Positions 7,555-17,057 of a stretch of DNA of 64,000 nucleotides are shown one piece after another. A program made the translations under genes and the position numbers. Below the pieces are notes generated by a model, which saw nothing but the letters and a program-made list of their open reading frames with translations, ran no database searches and was not told where the DNA came from. This DNA comes from an uncultured Prevotellaceae bacterium (GTDB lineage: Bacteria; Bacteroidota; Bacteroidia; Bacteroidales; Muribaculaceae): contig CAMZFV010000008.1 in the NCBI GenBank assembly GCA_947306175.1, forward strand, positions 20,932-84,931, written 5' to 3'. Numbering within the stretch: position 1 is the first letter of the stretch; every line of letters begins with the position of its first letter.

Positions 7555-9531
7555 ATGCATGCGCTTGGTCGTGGTGCGGGAGCCGTCGCTAAGAGTTTTC
7601 ACGACGATGTTCACACCCTCCTGTGGTTGCTGGCTCACAATGCCCGAAGGGGTGATGTACTTCACGTCAACAACTTGTTTACCCATAATGGTCTCTTCTA
7701 CTGCCGAACAGGAAATGACAGTTAAGGGATAGAGGGTGTAGTTGGTGAAGTAGTCCTCGTCGGTGGCATGGATGCGGCGCATCGGAACAAAGGAACCGTT
7801 CTCAGCCCATGGCTCGTCGAGAGTGAAGACGCACAGCAAGCCGTAGAGGTGACCTTCCTTAGTTGCCATCTCGGCTTCCAACCCAGGAGCATAGTCAAAG
7901 TTGAGTTTCACCATGACAGTATCCTGCTCGCTGCACAGGTAAGGCTTGCCATCCTTATAGAAGAAATAACCCTCCGCTTGACCCACTTCATGACCCAAAG
8001 CAGCGATGTAATCATGACTCAGGTCATACTTGAACATGGTCAACGTGGGCAATTCGGCTTCGTCAAGCTCAACGGGAGTACTATTGAGAATCAGGCGCGG
8101 ATTAGTCAAGCGGTCAGCCAATTTACCCTTGACGGTACCAGGCATAAGCACCTGCTTGTCGGCCAGACTATTGAATAAGGTTTCGTCGCTTGAACAGTCA
8201 AGCACGATCCAGTCAGGATACCATGCCATCCACTCGGCATATCCCCACTCGGCATAAATGTCATAATATACCTCATCCACATTGTCGGTCACAAAGACAA
8301 GCTTGTCCTGCCCTGCATCTACAGCGGCAGCGACATACAGGGTGTCATTGAGTTTGTACTGAGCGCCATCTTCTCCTGCGTAAAGGACTTTCCACAGACG
8401 TGTACCCAGGTCAGTAGTGATACTGATGGGATAAAGTTCCATTAAACCATTATAACTGGTGACCATGCCCTCGATAGAATAAACCTCGGTGGGGTCAACC
8501 TCGGGGTACTCGATGCCGAACTTGTTAAAGCCAGCCATCGAAGCCTCATAGGTGAGGCCGTCCTCATCAGCCTCGGTGCAAGTTATTGTAAAGTTGCCTC
8601 GCTCGTCTATCTCGCTCAAAGAGACGCCATCAAAATAAACCTTGTAGTTCTCCCATCCTTCATCGGCATCGGCAATAAAGGACAAATAACCCGTGCAGTC
8701 AAATGGCGAATAGTATTCCTCGTCAAATATGGTTTTAGCATTGGCGAAGTGGGCGGGTTCTGCCACCTCGACCAAGCCTTTATACGTCTTTTTCACGCCC
8801 GTCCAGCCAGCTGGAATGACAGAACCCAACTGGTACTGTTTGCCCGTGTCGCCATAAATGAGTCCTGCAAGGGCATAGCCCTCCTCATCGAGCTGCATCA
8901 CCCAGAGATAGTCGTTCCATTGATAGTTAACATATACATCGCTGGTGAACTGGAACGCGGTGCCATCCTCAAGCGCTGCCAGATGATGGAGCGAATCAAG
9001 CTTGGTGATGTTGGGATCGATGGGATCGGGATCGGGGTCGGGATCGACAGGGCCCTCACCGTTGGTGGTCACCACGATGCTTGCCACCTGGGCATTCTTG
9101 GTGCCAAAATGGGTAAAAGTCACCGATGCAGCGTTACCTGTCCAAGTGCCCACAGCGCCATTGACGGCATAATCGCCCACATCGGCCAATAGGTCAAAGT
9201 TGGTCGTGTTGGCGGCATTGAGAACAACACCCGTGATACTGCCCTCGGCCACCGACAAGGTGATTGTGCCGTCCACATAGATGCGCAGCGTGTAACTGCC
9301 CTGCGAGTTCCAGATGCGAGTCTGGGTCGCACCATCGGTAGCCGACAGCGTCACCCCGTTCACGGTCACGGGACCTGCCTGTGTGAGATTGGTTCCAGCG
9401 CCCTGGGCAGGCACGGCATAACCCATAGCGGTAATACCCTCGGCGGTCGAGAAATCAAAGGTCACCTCGGCAGCCTGTAATACAGAAAAGGCCAAGAAGG
9501 CCATCAAGAAAAGCGAAAAAATACGGTTCAT
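7552..9531 (-). CDS. Secreted multidomain protein of unknown function
   Basis: About 659 residues, starting at MNRIFSLFLMAFLAFSVLQA, a signal peptide. The alternative ATG at 9540 adds only MCK. The N-terminal 150 residues look like a carbohydrate-binding-type beta-sandwich (FDFSTAEGITAMGY ... LRIYVDGTITLSV). A DPDPDPDP linker (about 170-178) follows, then a Cys-poor acidic region of beta type. The last 40 residues (DVKYITPSGIVSQQPQEGVNIVVKTLSDGS...K) resemble the conserved C-terminal tails of secreted Bacteroidales proteins, which may be a sorting or anchoring signal. A minus-strand TAACTTTG box lies at 9556-9563. Function unknown. Confidence 0.65.
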   Translation of the reverse strand: MNRIFSLFLMAFLAFSVLQAAEVTFDFSTAEGITAMGYAVPAQGAGTNLTQAGPVTVNGVTLSATDGATQTRIWNSQGSYTLRIYVDGTITLSVAEGSITGVVLNAANTTNFDLLADVGDYAVNGAVGTWTGNAASVTFTHFGTKNAQVASIVVTTNGEGPVDPDPDPDPIDPNITKLDSLHHLAALEDGTAFQFTSDVYVNYQWNDYLWVMQLDEEGYALAGLIYGDTGKQYQLGSVIPAGWTGVKKTYKGLVEVAEPAHFANAKTIFDEEYYSPFDCTGYLSFIADADEGWENYKVYFDGVSLSEIDERGNFTITCTEADEDGLTYEASMAGFNKFGIEYPEVDPTEVYSIEGMVTSYNGLMELYPISITTDLGTRLWKVLYAGEDGAQYKLNDTLYVAAAVDAGQDKLVFVTDNVDEVYYDIYAEWGYAEWMAWYPDWIVLDCSSDETLFNSLADKQVLMPGTVKGKLADRLTNPRLILNSTPVELDEAELPTLTMFKYDLSHDYIAALGHEVGQAEGYFFYKDGKPYLCSEQDTVMVKLNFDYAPGLEAEMATKEGHLYGLLCVFTLDEPWAENGSFVPMRRIHATDEDYFTNYTLYPLTVISCSAVEETIMGKQVVDVKYITPSGIVSQQPQEGVNIVVKTLSDGSRTTTKRMH

Positions 9532-9657
9532 TTTGCACATTAATAATTTATGCTACAAAGTTACTGCCAATAACCGTAACAAATACAACAATGACCCGAA
9601 AAAAGTTATCAACAAGCACTACTTTTTTCGGGCCACTGAAAGATTCACCTCAAGAGG

Positions 9658-11382
9658 CTATTTTGTAAACAAGATACCAGAGCAACTCAAGTAATTTGCG
9701 CCACTGCTGAAAACGGTAATATGAAAATCGTTAATCATCAGCATAGCCTCCCCGTTCTCGAACACCAAGGCACCATCAGGATTCTTTCCTTCATCAAACT
9801 CAGCCAATCGCTTGATATCAATTTCAAACTGATGTTCAACCTGATTACCGTCATTGAACTTCATCCACATTTTGTCACCGTCAACCTTAACGACATTGTC
9901 ATCAGCACCTGTAACCATGGTCATCGATGAGTAGCCTTGAGGCACCGGTACACCCTCAATTAAGTCATAATTACTATAAGTATCATGCATCTCTTCGACG
10001 ATATTACCATCTTCGTCAAGTGAGGCATAACGGCCAACAATGACATTCTTAGCCACGAGATCATCAATCGCTCTGTAACCATAGTCACGATTCAGGTAGT
10101 GCAGTTTGGAATCAATAGCTGCAGCCACTTTAGGGTCAGCCCCCTTGAGCCACTGGTCATATTGCTCGCCCGAAAGGGGGAACTGCCTAAGGCCAGACGC
10201 ATTAAACGCCATGCGGGCCTCTTTCTTTAATTGACGTTGCGTCACATTGGCGATCGATTGCGGACCCACAGAAATCAAAAACAAGATAACGGCAAACGAG
10301 GCGGGAATCAGCCAAATGCGCTTGTTGCGGGTGAAAATGAGCCACAGGCAAACCGCATAGCACCACACGTTAAACACCAACAGATAGAGGCGACTCACCG
10401 TGATGCCGTAGTCGGTCAAGCGGCGACCGATGGCAATAGTCATCAATGCCAGCAACGGAAGCATGGCCACTGGCAACCATCGTATCACCCTTTTGAACAG
10501 CTTATTGCCTTCCTGATGCTGAATGGGATAAGTGAGATAAATGAGCAACACCATAAGCACCATGCTGCCACTCACCAGGTAACTTACGCCACCCACAGGC
10601 AGTGACCACTGGAAAAGTATCTTGGCAGCATAGGCATATAGAGTAATCAAGTATAGGCCCAGCAACGGCATAAACAGGTACTGCACTACGCCCTTGGCAA
10701 ACCCCGAGAACGCTGGCGAGTCATTCAAGAATTTATCTTTCCCCTTGGGAATCAGGCTCATGAACAAAACCGGTGCCAGCAACACCATACAAAGTATCCA
10801 GATATCGACATAAACCTCTCCGTAAATAGAGATGTTGAAGAGCATCTTCAAGGACTCGACCAGCAACAACAGGCCCATGGCCAAAATAGCACCTATAGCC
10901 GTGGAGATAACCAAAGCGACCACCGTGCGTATCGAGAAATTCCAGAACGGCAATTCGTGTCTCTTACGATAGAAGCAGATAAGGAATACAGACAACCCGA
11001 TGGCGACCACAGTGGCACTGACAGCTATAATCTGCGGCAAAGAGAAATGGTCGAACTGAGAAAGATAGGCACAGATGGCGAACCATGCGCCATGAACGAT
11101 TAACTGAACCGCAATCGACACAATCCTGGACTTGAATTCCTCAGTCAACAGGGACAAGGCCACAGCAAGTAGCGCACCTGTTGCAGGATAGAACATGAGG
11201 AAAAACTCCATGCGCGAGCCCACATCACCGCCGTGATTCTGATAGATCAAGAAACACGTCAAGAACAGCGTGAACAACATCGCCAGCGGAAAACGCTTGA
11301 AACTCTGGCCGAAACGCTCAATGATTGCACTTATGGAAATATTCTTGAGTTTTACCATATCTTCTTCTATTTCTGTTATCAT
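9658..11382 (-). CDS. DUF4153 multi-spanning membrane protein
   Basis: About 574 residues from the ATG at 11382 (MITEIEEDMVKLKNISISAI). A longer frame to 11427 exists but adds an unlikely hydrophobic tail. The N-terminal 380 or so residues contain roughly ten to twelve hydrophobic helices (for example AMLFTLFLTCFLIYQ and VVALVISTAIGAILAMGLLLLVE). The C-terminal 190 residues are soluble and probably face the periplasm. The arrangement matches DUF4153 proteins, which have no known activity. The gene stands alone between a secreted protein and rnpB. Confidence 0.8.
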   Translation of the reverse strand: MITEIEEDMVKLKNISISAIIERFGQSFKRFPLAMLFTLFLTCFLIYQNHGGDVGSRMEFFLMFYPATGALLAVALSLLTEEFKSRIVSIAVQLIVHGAWFAICAYLSQFDHFSLPQIIAVSATVVAIGLSVFLICFYRKRHELPFWNFSIRTVVALVISTAIGAILAMGLLLLVESLKMLFNISIYGEVYVDIWILCMVLLAPVLFMSLIPKGKDKFLNDSPAFSGFAKGVVQYLFMPLLGLYLITLYAYAAKILFQWSLPVGGVSYLVSGSMVLMVLLIYLTYPIQHQEGNKLFKRVIRWLPVAMLPLLALMTIAIGRRLTDYGITVSRLYLLVFNVWCYAVCLWLIFTRNKRIWLIPASFAVILFLISVGPQSIANVTQRQLKKEARMAFNASGLRQFPLSGEQYDQWLKGADPKVAAAIDSKLHYLNRDYGYRAIDDLVAKNVIVGRYASLDEDGNIVEEMHDTYSNYDLIEGVPVPQGYSSMTMVTGADDNVVKVDGDKMWMKFNDGNQVEHQFEIDIKRLAEFDEGKNPDGALVFENGEAMLMINDFHITVFSSGANYLSCSGILFTK

Positions 11383-11498
11383 AATAACGTGAAAAACCAT
11401 TAAAAATTGCAGCACGACCGATGACAATTACAGATAATCACAATTCATAAAATTAAGCCACTAAAACCATAAAAAAACGAGCAAAAACAGACATGGGA

Positions 11499-11530
11499 TT
11501 TGCATATATTAAGTATTTGTTATAATTTTG
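11499..11530 (+). promoter_or_regulatory. Promoter of rnpB
   Basis: -33 TTTG (11499-11502), 20 bp, -7 TAATTTTG (11523-11530). Transcription would start about 11536-11542, right at the first paired base of the RNase P RNA. Confidence 0.8.
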
Positions 11531-11541
11531 CGCCCCTAATT

Positions 11542-11912
11542 CAAAAGCAGTATGGCGGCTTGTCGCTCGTTAACATCACATGGTTGCGAGAGGAAAGTCC
11601 GGGCAACACAGAGCATCACATTTCTTAACGGGAAGCTGTGGGAGACCGCAGGGTTAAGGTGACAGAAAACAACCGCCGCGCGAGCGGCAAGGGTGAAAAG
11701 GCGGGGTAAGAGCCCACCGGGCGCTGTGGTGACACAGCGCGCCGCACCACCTGTGAGTTGCAAGTTCATGTATACCGGCATCTAAGGGCTGCTCGTCCAT
11801 TGCCGGGGGGTAGAACGCTATACTGGCGCAGCAATGCGTCGGACAGATAAATGACAGGCACCTGCCGTCGTGGCGGGCACATAACCCGGCTTATAGCCAT
11901 ACTGTCTTTTGT
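11542..11912 (+). ncRNA. rnpB: RNase P RNA, bacterial type A
   Basis: Catalytic RNA that removes tRNA 5' leaders. The universal core is present: GAGGAAAGTCCGGGC (about 11588-11602) in the 5' half, the AGGGTGAAAAGG region near 11690, and the 3' core ATAACCCGGCTTA (about 11881-11893). The ends pair as helix P1: AAAAGCAGTATGGC at 11544-11557 with GCCATACTGTCTTTT at 11896-11910. A T-rich stretch follows and probably terminates it. The strand is fixed by the promoter and the core order. Confidence 0.93.
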
Positions 11913-11976
11913 TTTTTGGTTTTCATTTTTTATTGTTTCAACATGCAGCGTGAGACTGCATTAAGAACTAACCAAA

Positions 11977-13308
11977 ATGGCAAGAAAAGAAGAATTAGCG
12001 CGCATGTGGGAACGAACCACCGAGTATTTGTTCAACCAGCGACCCGCCTTTGAACGCGAGGGCGCCTCGGGCTACAAGCCAGGACTAGATACAAGCCTTG
12101 CACTCGATAAGATATACAAAGAGCCCCATCGCCGCTACCGCATCATTCACATAGCAGGCACCAACGGTAAAGGCTCAACAGCCCATCTACTTGCGTCTTG
12201 TTTGCAACAATGCGGCTACAGGGTGGGTCTGTTCACCTCTCCTCACATGATCGACTTCAGGGAGCGCATCCGCGTCAACGGCAGGAAAATCAGCCGCAAC
12301 TACGTCATGCAGTGGGTGAATGAATACAAGCAAAAGAACATGGAAGGCTTTGAGCCGTCATTCTTTGAGTTGACATCAACGATGGCGTTTGACTACTTCG
12401 CATGGAGGAATGTCAATGTGGCTGTCATCGAGACCGGACTGGGCGGAAGGCTTGACAGCACCAACATTGTCACCCCCGACCTGAGCATCATCACCAACGT
12501 CGGCCTTGAGCACCAGCAGTTCCTGGGAGATACCATTGAGCAGATTGCCAGCGAGAAAGCCGGTATCATCAAGCACGGACAACCCGTCATCGTCGGCCAT
12601 GCCGAAGGGTTGGTAAGAGATGTCATTGAGAATTATGCCAAAAGACAATATGCCGAAATCAGGTTTGCCGAAGACAAGCCCGAAGTCCTTCAAGCCAAGA
12701 TGGTTGACGGCATGCTCCAGCTAAAGACCCAGAATTACGGCATCATCGATTGCGAACTCACCGGCGACTTCCAGATTGAGAACGCCAACACCGTACTTAC
12801 CGCCTTCAACGTGCTCAAACGCTTGAAATACCGCATCAAGGAAGATGCCGTGCGCAAGGGATTTGCACAGGTTATTGAGACCACTGGACTCATGGGACGA
12901 TGGATGAAACTCAGTGACAAGCCCCGCACCATCTGCGACTCGGCACATAACGTGGCCAGCATCACTGTCGCCATGAAGCAACTCAAAAACGAGTACTACG
13001 ACAACCTCCACATGGTACTTGGATTCATGGCCGACAAAGATGTGAACGGTATTCTCGACCTGATTCCCAAGAAAGCCACCTTCTATTTCACACAAGCCCA
13101 AACTTCCCGTTCCCTGCCTGCCGAGAAACTTCAAGAGATTGCAGCCAGCCACGGGCTCAAGGGCGATATATATAATAATGTGACCGAGGCGCTGGAAGCT
13201 GCCCGCAAGAATGCAGCCCCCAGGGACCTCATCTATATTGGCGGCAGCATGTATGTCCTGGCCGAGCTGCTCACCGCAATCGGCTACGACGACAAACTCG
13301 ACAGCTAA
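11977..13308 (+). CDS. folC: Bifunctional folylpolyglutamate / dihydrofolate synthase
   Basis: 443 residues, a Mur-ligase-type ATP enzyme that adds glutamate to (dihydro)folates. Motifs are HIAGTNGKGSTAHLLAS (P-loop, about residues 57-73), FTSPHMIDFRERI, ELTSTMAFDYF, ETGLGGRLDSTN and the C-terminal-domain DSAHN followed by MVLGFMADKD. Only 64 bp separate it from rnpB, so it may be read from the rnpB promoter or a weak one of its own. It belongs to the same pathway as folP at 30.8-31.7 kb. Confidence 0.95.
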   Translation: MARKEELARMWERTTEYLFNQRPAFEREGASGYKPGLDTSLALDKIYKEPHRRYRIIHIAGTNGKGSTAHLLASCLQQCGYRVGLFTSPHMIDFRERIRVNGRKISRNYVMQWVNEYKQKNMEGFEPSFFELTSTMAFDYFAWRNVNVAVIETGLGGRLDSTNIVTPDLSIITNVGLEHQQFLGDTIEQIASEKAGIIKHGQPVIVGHAEGLVRDVIENYAKRQYAEIRFAEDKPEVLQAKMVDGMLQLKTQNYGIIDCELTGDFQIENANTVLTAFNVLKRLKYRIKEDAVRKGFAQVIETTGLMGRWMKLSDKPRTICDSAHNVASITVAMKQLKNEYYDNLHMVLGFMADKDVNGILDLIPKKATFYFTQAQTSRSLPAEKLQEIAASHGLKGDIYNNVTEALEAARKNAAPRDLIYIGGSMYVLAELLTAIGYDDKLDS

Positions 13309-13611
13309 CACATTCATATATCCATCCCATCACCATCGGTCCCCTACCCGCGCAACAGGTTGGGGACCGATGTTTTGCCAGGAACAGGAAAAACTGACAA
13401 TGACAAAATGTCATCAATTGTTACTTGGCGGCTCCCTATTGTAAAACTATTTAAAAAGTGGCACCAATGCTATTAATTTAGCTTAAAATAAAGGGCTGAA
13501 GTATTGTTTTTGTTTTTTTTAGTTGTACTTTTGGCACGTTATTTGAAAAGTTAAATTTAACACTTGGATAAATTAAAATCATCAATAAATTAACAATAAA
13601 AGATTAAACAC
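13309..13611. other. Gene-free stretch between folC and the protease gene
   Basis: 303 bp. The only recognisable element is the protease promoter at 13503-13533. Small open frames here look like chance. Confidence 0.6.
13503..13533 (+). promoter_or_regulatory. Promoter of the DegP-type protease
   Basis: -33 ATTG (13503-13506), 19 bp of T-rich spacer, -7 TACTTTTG (13526-13533), leaving a leader of about 70 nt before the ATG at 13612. Confidence 0.75.
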
Positions 13612-15159
13612 ATGAACAAGAATCTCAAATTAGCGATTATGCTCGTTGCGGCATCGATCATGGGATCGGCTGCAACCATGATGGCAACAAGTGAGTTGCA
13701 GAAGAAAGGCATCATTACCGACACCTATGTACATAGCAGCACGGATAACCAAACCTCAAACGACGGATTTGTGAAAACTTCGTCCAGGCCCATCGACATG
13801 AGCCGCGACTTCACCGACGTGGCTGAGAGCACCATCAACTGCGTGGTCAGCATTAAGAGCTATGCCACCCCGCAGCAGAGCATGTATGGTGGCGACTTCT
13901 TTGACCCCTTTGAGTGGTTCTTCGGCCCCGGCTATGGTCAGGGACAGGGACAGCGTCAGCGCAAACAGCAGCAGCCGCAACAGAAGAGCGAGCCTCAGCC
14001 TCGGGGCATGGGTTCGGGTGTCATCATCAGCTCCGATGGCTATATAGTGACCAACAACCACGTCATCGACGGTGCCGAGAAGCTTGAGGTCACCCTCAAC
14101 GACAACCGCCAGTTCAATGCCACCGTTGTGGGCTCCGACGAGAAGACCGACATAGCCCTCATCAAGATCAACGCCAAGGACCTGCATGCTATCACCTTTG
14201 GCAACAGCGATGCGGTCAAGGTTGGCCAATGGTGCGTTGCTGTGGGTAACCCCTTCGGCTTCAACTCGACGGTTACTGCCGGCATCATCAGCGCCAAGGC
14301 TCGCGGCATGAACACCAGCGACAATGGTGGCATCAAGGCTTTCATCCAGCATGATGCAGCCGTCAACCCCGGCAACTCGGGCGGCGCCTTGGTGAACACC
14401 ACAGGCGAACTCATCGGTATCAACACGATGATTTACTCCCAGACAGGCAATTATAGCGGCTGCTCATTTGCCGTGCCCAGCAACACTGTCAAGAAAGTCA
14501 TCACCGACATCAAGCAATACGGCACAGTTCAGCGCGCCGTACTTGGCATCCAATACACCGAGTTGACTGCCGACAAGGCCAAAGAGGAAAAAATCACGGC
14601 CACCAACGAGGGCATCTATGTTGCCAAGGTCACCGACCGCGGTGCCGCCAAGGAAGCAGGCCTGCAAGAGGGTGACGTTATCGTCAAGCTCAATGGCTCA
14701 CGCGTTAAGGACAGTGGCGAGATGCAGGAGGAGATGAACAAGCTGCGTCCCGGCGACAAGGCAGAAGTCGAATACTACCGCGACAACAAGCTCAAACGCA
14801 CCACCGTCACCTTCAAGAACGACCAGGGCAACACCAAGATGACCAAGCAGAGCGACGTCATGTCACTGGGTTGCGCCTTTACCGAGTTGACCAGCGATGA
14901 GAAAGAAGATCTCGCTATCTCCAAGGGACTGAAGGTCATCGGCGTCAAGTCCGGCAAATTCAAGAGGGCTGGCGTGCGTGATGGCTTCATCATCACCGAT
15001 ATCAACAACATTCCCGTTGACTCGCGTGACGATGTGGAGAACATCTACAACCAGATCATGCGCAGTGGTGAGAGCGACAAGGTGATGTTCATCACCGGCT
15101 TCTACCCCACCGGCAAGAAGGTTTACTATGCTGTTGACCTGAGCGACGACGACGAATAA
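13612..15159 (+). CDS. Periplasmic serine endoprotease DegP/HtrA family (Do-like)
   Basis: 515 residues. An N-terminal signal/anchor (LAIMLVAASIMGSAATMMA) is followed by a trypsin-like domain with the triad His150 (TNNHVIDG), Asp180 (KTDIALIKI) and Ser256 (NPGNSGGALV). Two PDZ domains follow, at about 300-395 (GIYVAKVTDRGAAKEAGLQEGDVIVKLNG) and about 415-510. A Gln/Gly-rich segment at about 105-128 (GQGQGQRQRKQQQPQQ) sits in the LA-loop position. Envelope protein quality control is the known role of the family. It is monocistronic, with its own promoter and a terminator at 15190-15236. Confidence 0.93.
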   Translation: MNKNLKLAIMLVAASIMGSAATMMATSELQKKGIITDTYVHSSTDNQTSNDGFVKTSSRPIDMSRDFTDVAESTINCVVSIKSYATPQQSMYGGDFFDPFEWFFGPGYGQGQGQRQRKQQQPQQKSEPQPRGMGSGVIISSDGYIVTNNHVIDGAEKLEVTLNDNRQFNATVVGSDEKTDIALIKINAKDLHAITFGNSDAVKVGQWCVAVGNPFGFNSTVTAGIISAKARGMNTSDNGGIKAFIQHDAAVNPGNSGGALVNTTGELIGINTMIYSQTGNYSGCSFAVPSNTVKKVITDIKQYGTVQRAVLGIQYTELTADKAKEEKITATNEGIYVAKVTDRGAAKEAGLQEGDVIVKLNGSRVKDSGEMQEEMNKLRPGDKAEVEYYRDNKLKRTTVTFKNDQGNTKMTKQSDVMSLGCAFTELTSDEKEDLAISKGLKVIGVKSGKFKRAGVRDGFIITDINNIPVDSRDDVENIYNQIMRSGESDKVMFITGFYPTGKKVYYAVDLSDDDE

Positions 15160-15189
15160 GCAAGACAGAACACACGATTAATAGTATCC

Positions 15190-15236
15190 AAGCAGGGAGA
15201 AGAGGCATGCAGCCACTGTCTCCCTGCTTTCATTTA
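15190..15236 (+). terminator. Terminator of the protease gene
   Basis: 11-bp perfect stem AAGCAGGGAGA / TCTCCCTGCTT (15190-15200 and 15219-15229), then TTTCATTT. Confidence 0.8.
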
Positions 15237-15356
15237 CACAAAGAAATGAATATAATTTCAAAGTGATAAAACCATGACTGACAGGCACTATCTCATCTCC
15301 CGATCAACAATTTAATGATTATCAAGATATTTTTTTATAAAACCTAAGCGAATTTA

Positions 15357-15387
15357 GTTGGATTATTGAAAATATTTATTATCTTTG
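15357..15387 (+). promoter_or_regulatory. Promoter of the small RHH gene
   Basis: -33 GTTG (15357-15360), 19 bp, -7 TATCTTTG (15380-15387), a full consensus match. The transcript start is near 15393 and the ATG at 15422. Confidence 0.8.
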
Positions 15388-15421
15388 CACGTGTGTATTA
15401 ACCCCTAATTTTTGAAACTAT

Positions 15422-15607
15422 ATGAGAGGAGGACCCAGACCCGGAGCAGGGAGACCAAGAATCTATGGCAAGCGAGTGCAATTATCGATCTTGATATCTG
15501 AGGACACCAAGGACAAGCTCAAACAATTGGCAGAAGCCAAAGAAAAGCCCCTAGCAGGCATCGTTGAGCAACTGATAATTGATGAGCACAAGGACATGAT
15601 GCTATAA
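15422..15607 (+). CDS. Small ribbon-helix-helix-like DNA-binding protein
   Basis: 61 residues. The N-terminus GGPRPGAGRPR is an AT-hook-like Gly/Arg/Pro tail. Next come one strand (KRVQLSILIS, 18-27) and two helices (EDTKDKLKQLAEAKEK and PLAGIVEQLIIDEHKD), the order of an Arc/MetJ-type ribbon-helix-helix. The strong promoter and good residue pattern support a real gene. It stands alone, without a toxin partner, so an orphan regulator is more likely than an antitoxin. The target is unknown. Confidence 0.7.
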   Translation: MRGGPRPGAGRPRIYGKRVQLSILISEDTKDKLKQLAEAKEKPLAGIVEQLIIDEHKDMML

Positions 15608-15818
15608 CCCAGATTTATCACCCACTGACTCAACAGCAAATAACACGACTCCAGAGCCAAACACCAACACGATAAATCAGTTTAAGGCAATCATTTCCCA
15701 AATTAACGAAAAAAGTACAGCTTGTCATTCATTACCCTAATGTGTTGTTGTCACTAAAAGGACGACAGCAGTAATTGTGCACACCATCCAGTCCCAACAT
15801 CATGACAGAGAGAAGATT

Positions 15819-15834
15819 TGGCACGATAATTGCT
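15819..15834 (+). promoter_or_regulatory. Sigma-54-type promoter-like site
   Basis: TGGCACG, 4 bases, TTGCT: every conserved position of the -24/-12 consensus (TGGCACG-N4-TTGCW) is present. A transcript from here would start near 15845 and run into rpoD 155 bp downstream, or form a short leader RNA. No enhancer site was identified. Confidence 0.45.
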
Positions 15835-15942
15835 TGTATACTCTACCTCGCTCCACCTTGAGTCAGGATGACATGATAAAAGCGCCAAAATCCGCGCCTG
15901 ATGGAACAACAAAAAATATTAGGCTGATTTTTGGAAATTAAA

Positions 15943-15974
15943 TTTGGAGTGTTGAAATTTTTGTTGTATCTTTG
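15943..15974 (+). promoter_or_regulatory. Housekeeping promoter of rpoD
   Basis: -33 TTTG (15943-15946), 20 bp, -7 TATCTTTG (15967-15974), with a short leader to the ATG at 16000. The primary sigma factor is thus read from the promoter type it recognises. Confidence 0.85.
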
Positions 15975-15999
15975 CACGCTTAAACTCTACTTTAGTTAG

Positions 16000-16857
16000 A
16001 TGAGACAACTTAAAATTACAAAATCCATTACTAATCGCGAGAGTGCATCCCTCGACAAATACTTACAAGAAATCGGTCGTAAAGAACTCATTACGGTCGA
16101 TGAGGAAGTCGAGCTCGCACAACGCATTCGTCAAGGAGACCAAGCAGCGCTTGATAAGCTTGTGAATGCCAACTTGCGTTTTGTCGTATCGGTCGCAAAG
16201 CAGTATCAGAACCAGGGATTGAGTCTTCCCGACTTGATTGACGAGGGAAATCTGGGCCTCATCAAGGCAGCGCAGAAATTCGACGAGACGCGTGGTTTCA
16301 AGTTTATCTCCTACGCTGTGTGGTGGATTCGCCAATCCATCCTCCAAGCCCTTGCTGAGCAATCTCGCATTGTCAGGCTGCCGCTCAATCAGGTCGGCTC
16401 GATCAACAAGATCAGCAAGGCCCAATCACGATTTGAGCAGGAGCACGAGCGTCGCCCGTCGGCAGAGGAACTTGCCGAGCGCCTTGACATCCCCGTTGAC
16501 AAGATCAGCGACACGATGAAGGTATCGGGCCGTCACGTCTCGGTGGACGCCCCCTTTGTAGAGGGAGAAGACAACAGCCTGCTGGATGTGCTGCCCAACA
16601 ATGACTCGCCCATGGCCGACTCGACCCTCAACCAGGAATCGCTGGCCAAGGAGGTGAACCGTGCCCTTGAGCAACTCAACCCGCGCGAGCGCGACATTTT
16701 GAAGATGTTCTTCGGTATTGGTTGTCAGGAGATGACGCTCGAAGAGATCGGTGCCAAGTTTGACTTGACCCGTGAGCGCGTTCGTCAGATCAAGGAGAAA
16801 GCCATCCGCCGTCTGAAAGGACAGAAGAGCAAATTGCTCAAAGCCTACTTGGGCTAA
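16000..16857 (+). CDS. rpoD: RNA polymerase primary sigma factor RpoD (sigma-ABfr type)
   Basis: 285 residues, the short Bacteroidota form without region 1.1. Region 1.2 is near [20 protein letters not shown]. Region 2 has [44 protein letters not shown], split over 2.1-2.4, with the melting residues [10 protein letters not shown]. Region 3 is [16 protein letters not shown], and region 4 ends in [18 protein letters not shown]. It directs transcription from the TTTG/TAnnTTTG promoters seen throughout this window. It is followed by a terminator at 16886. Confidence 0.96.
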   Translation: MRQLKITKSITNRESASLDKYLQEIGRKELITVDEEVELAQRIRQGDQAALDKLVNANLRFVVSVAKQYQNQGLSLPDLIDEGNLGLIKAAQKFDETRGFKFISYAVWWIRQSILQALAEQSRIVRLPLNQVGSINKISKAQSRFEQEHERRPSAEELAERLDIPVDKISDTMKVSGRHVSVDAPFVEGEDNSLLDVLPNNDSPMADSTLNQESLAKEVNRALEQLNPRERDILKMFFGIGCQEMTLEEIGAKFDLTRERVRQIKEKAIRRLKGQKSKLLKAYLG

Positions 16858-16885
16858 ACCACTTTTATTGCAAGCAAAACGATTC

Positions 16886-16912
16886 AAGCTGCCTCACAAG
16901 GGCAGCTTTTTT
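16886..16912 (+). terminator. Terminator of rpoD
   Basis: Stem AAGCTGCC / GGCAGCTT (16886-16893, 16901-16908) with a 7-base loop, ending in a run of six T (16907-16912). A second 9-bp hairpin, CGGCATTTT / AAAATGCCG, lies just downstream at 16934-16957. Confidence 0.9.
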
Positions 16913-16964
16913 GTGCCAAAAATGGAACAAATACGGCATTTTTCACTGAAAATGCCGCGTTTGC

Positions 16965-16995
16965 TTTGTCAATTAAAGAATTATATCTAATTTTA
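16965..16995 (+). promoter_or_regulatory. Probable promoter of the beta-barrel gene
   Basis: -33 TTTG (16965-16968), 19 bp, -7 TAATTTTA (16988-16995; one mismatch at the final G). Confidence 0.5.
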
Positions 16996-17057
16996 CAAAT
17001 TGTTTTATTAGCGGCAATTACATTTATCAATAAACATCTAAACTAATTTTTTGCGAA

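Larger units (their letters stand above)
15608..15999. other. Gene-free stretch upstream of rpoD
   Basis: 392 bp without a convincing reading frame. It holds a sigma-54-like site (15819-15834) and the housekeeping rpoD promoter (15943-15974). The 100 bp between them have a duplicated GCGCC but no clear RNA fold. Confidence 0.6.

Noticed and set aside
11536..11781. 81-codon minus-strand open frame
   Set aside because: Falls inside the RNase P RNA, which is supported by core sequence, P1 pairing and promoter.
15422..15607. Antitoxin of a toxin-antitoxin pair
   Set aside because: The ribbon-helix-helix fold would fit, but no partner gene lies within 390 bp on either strand.
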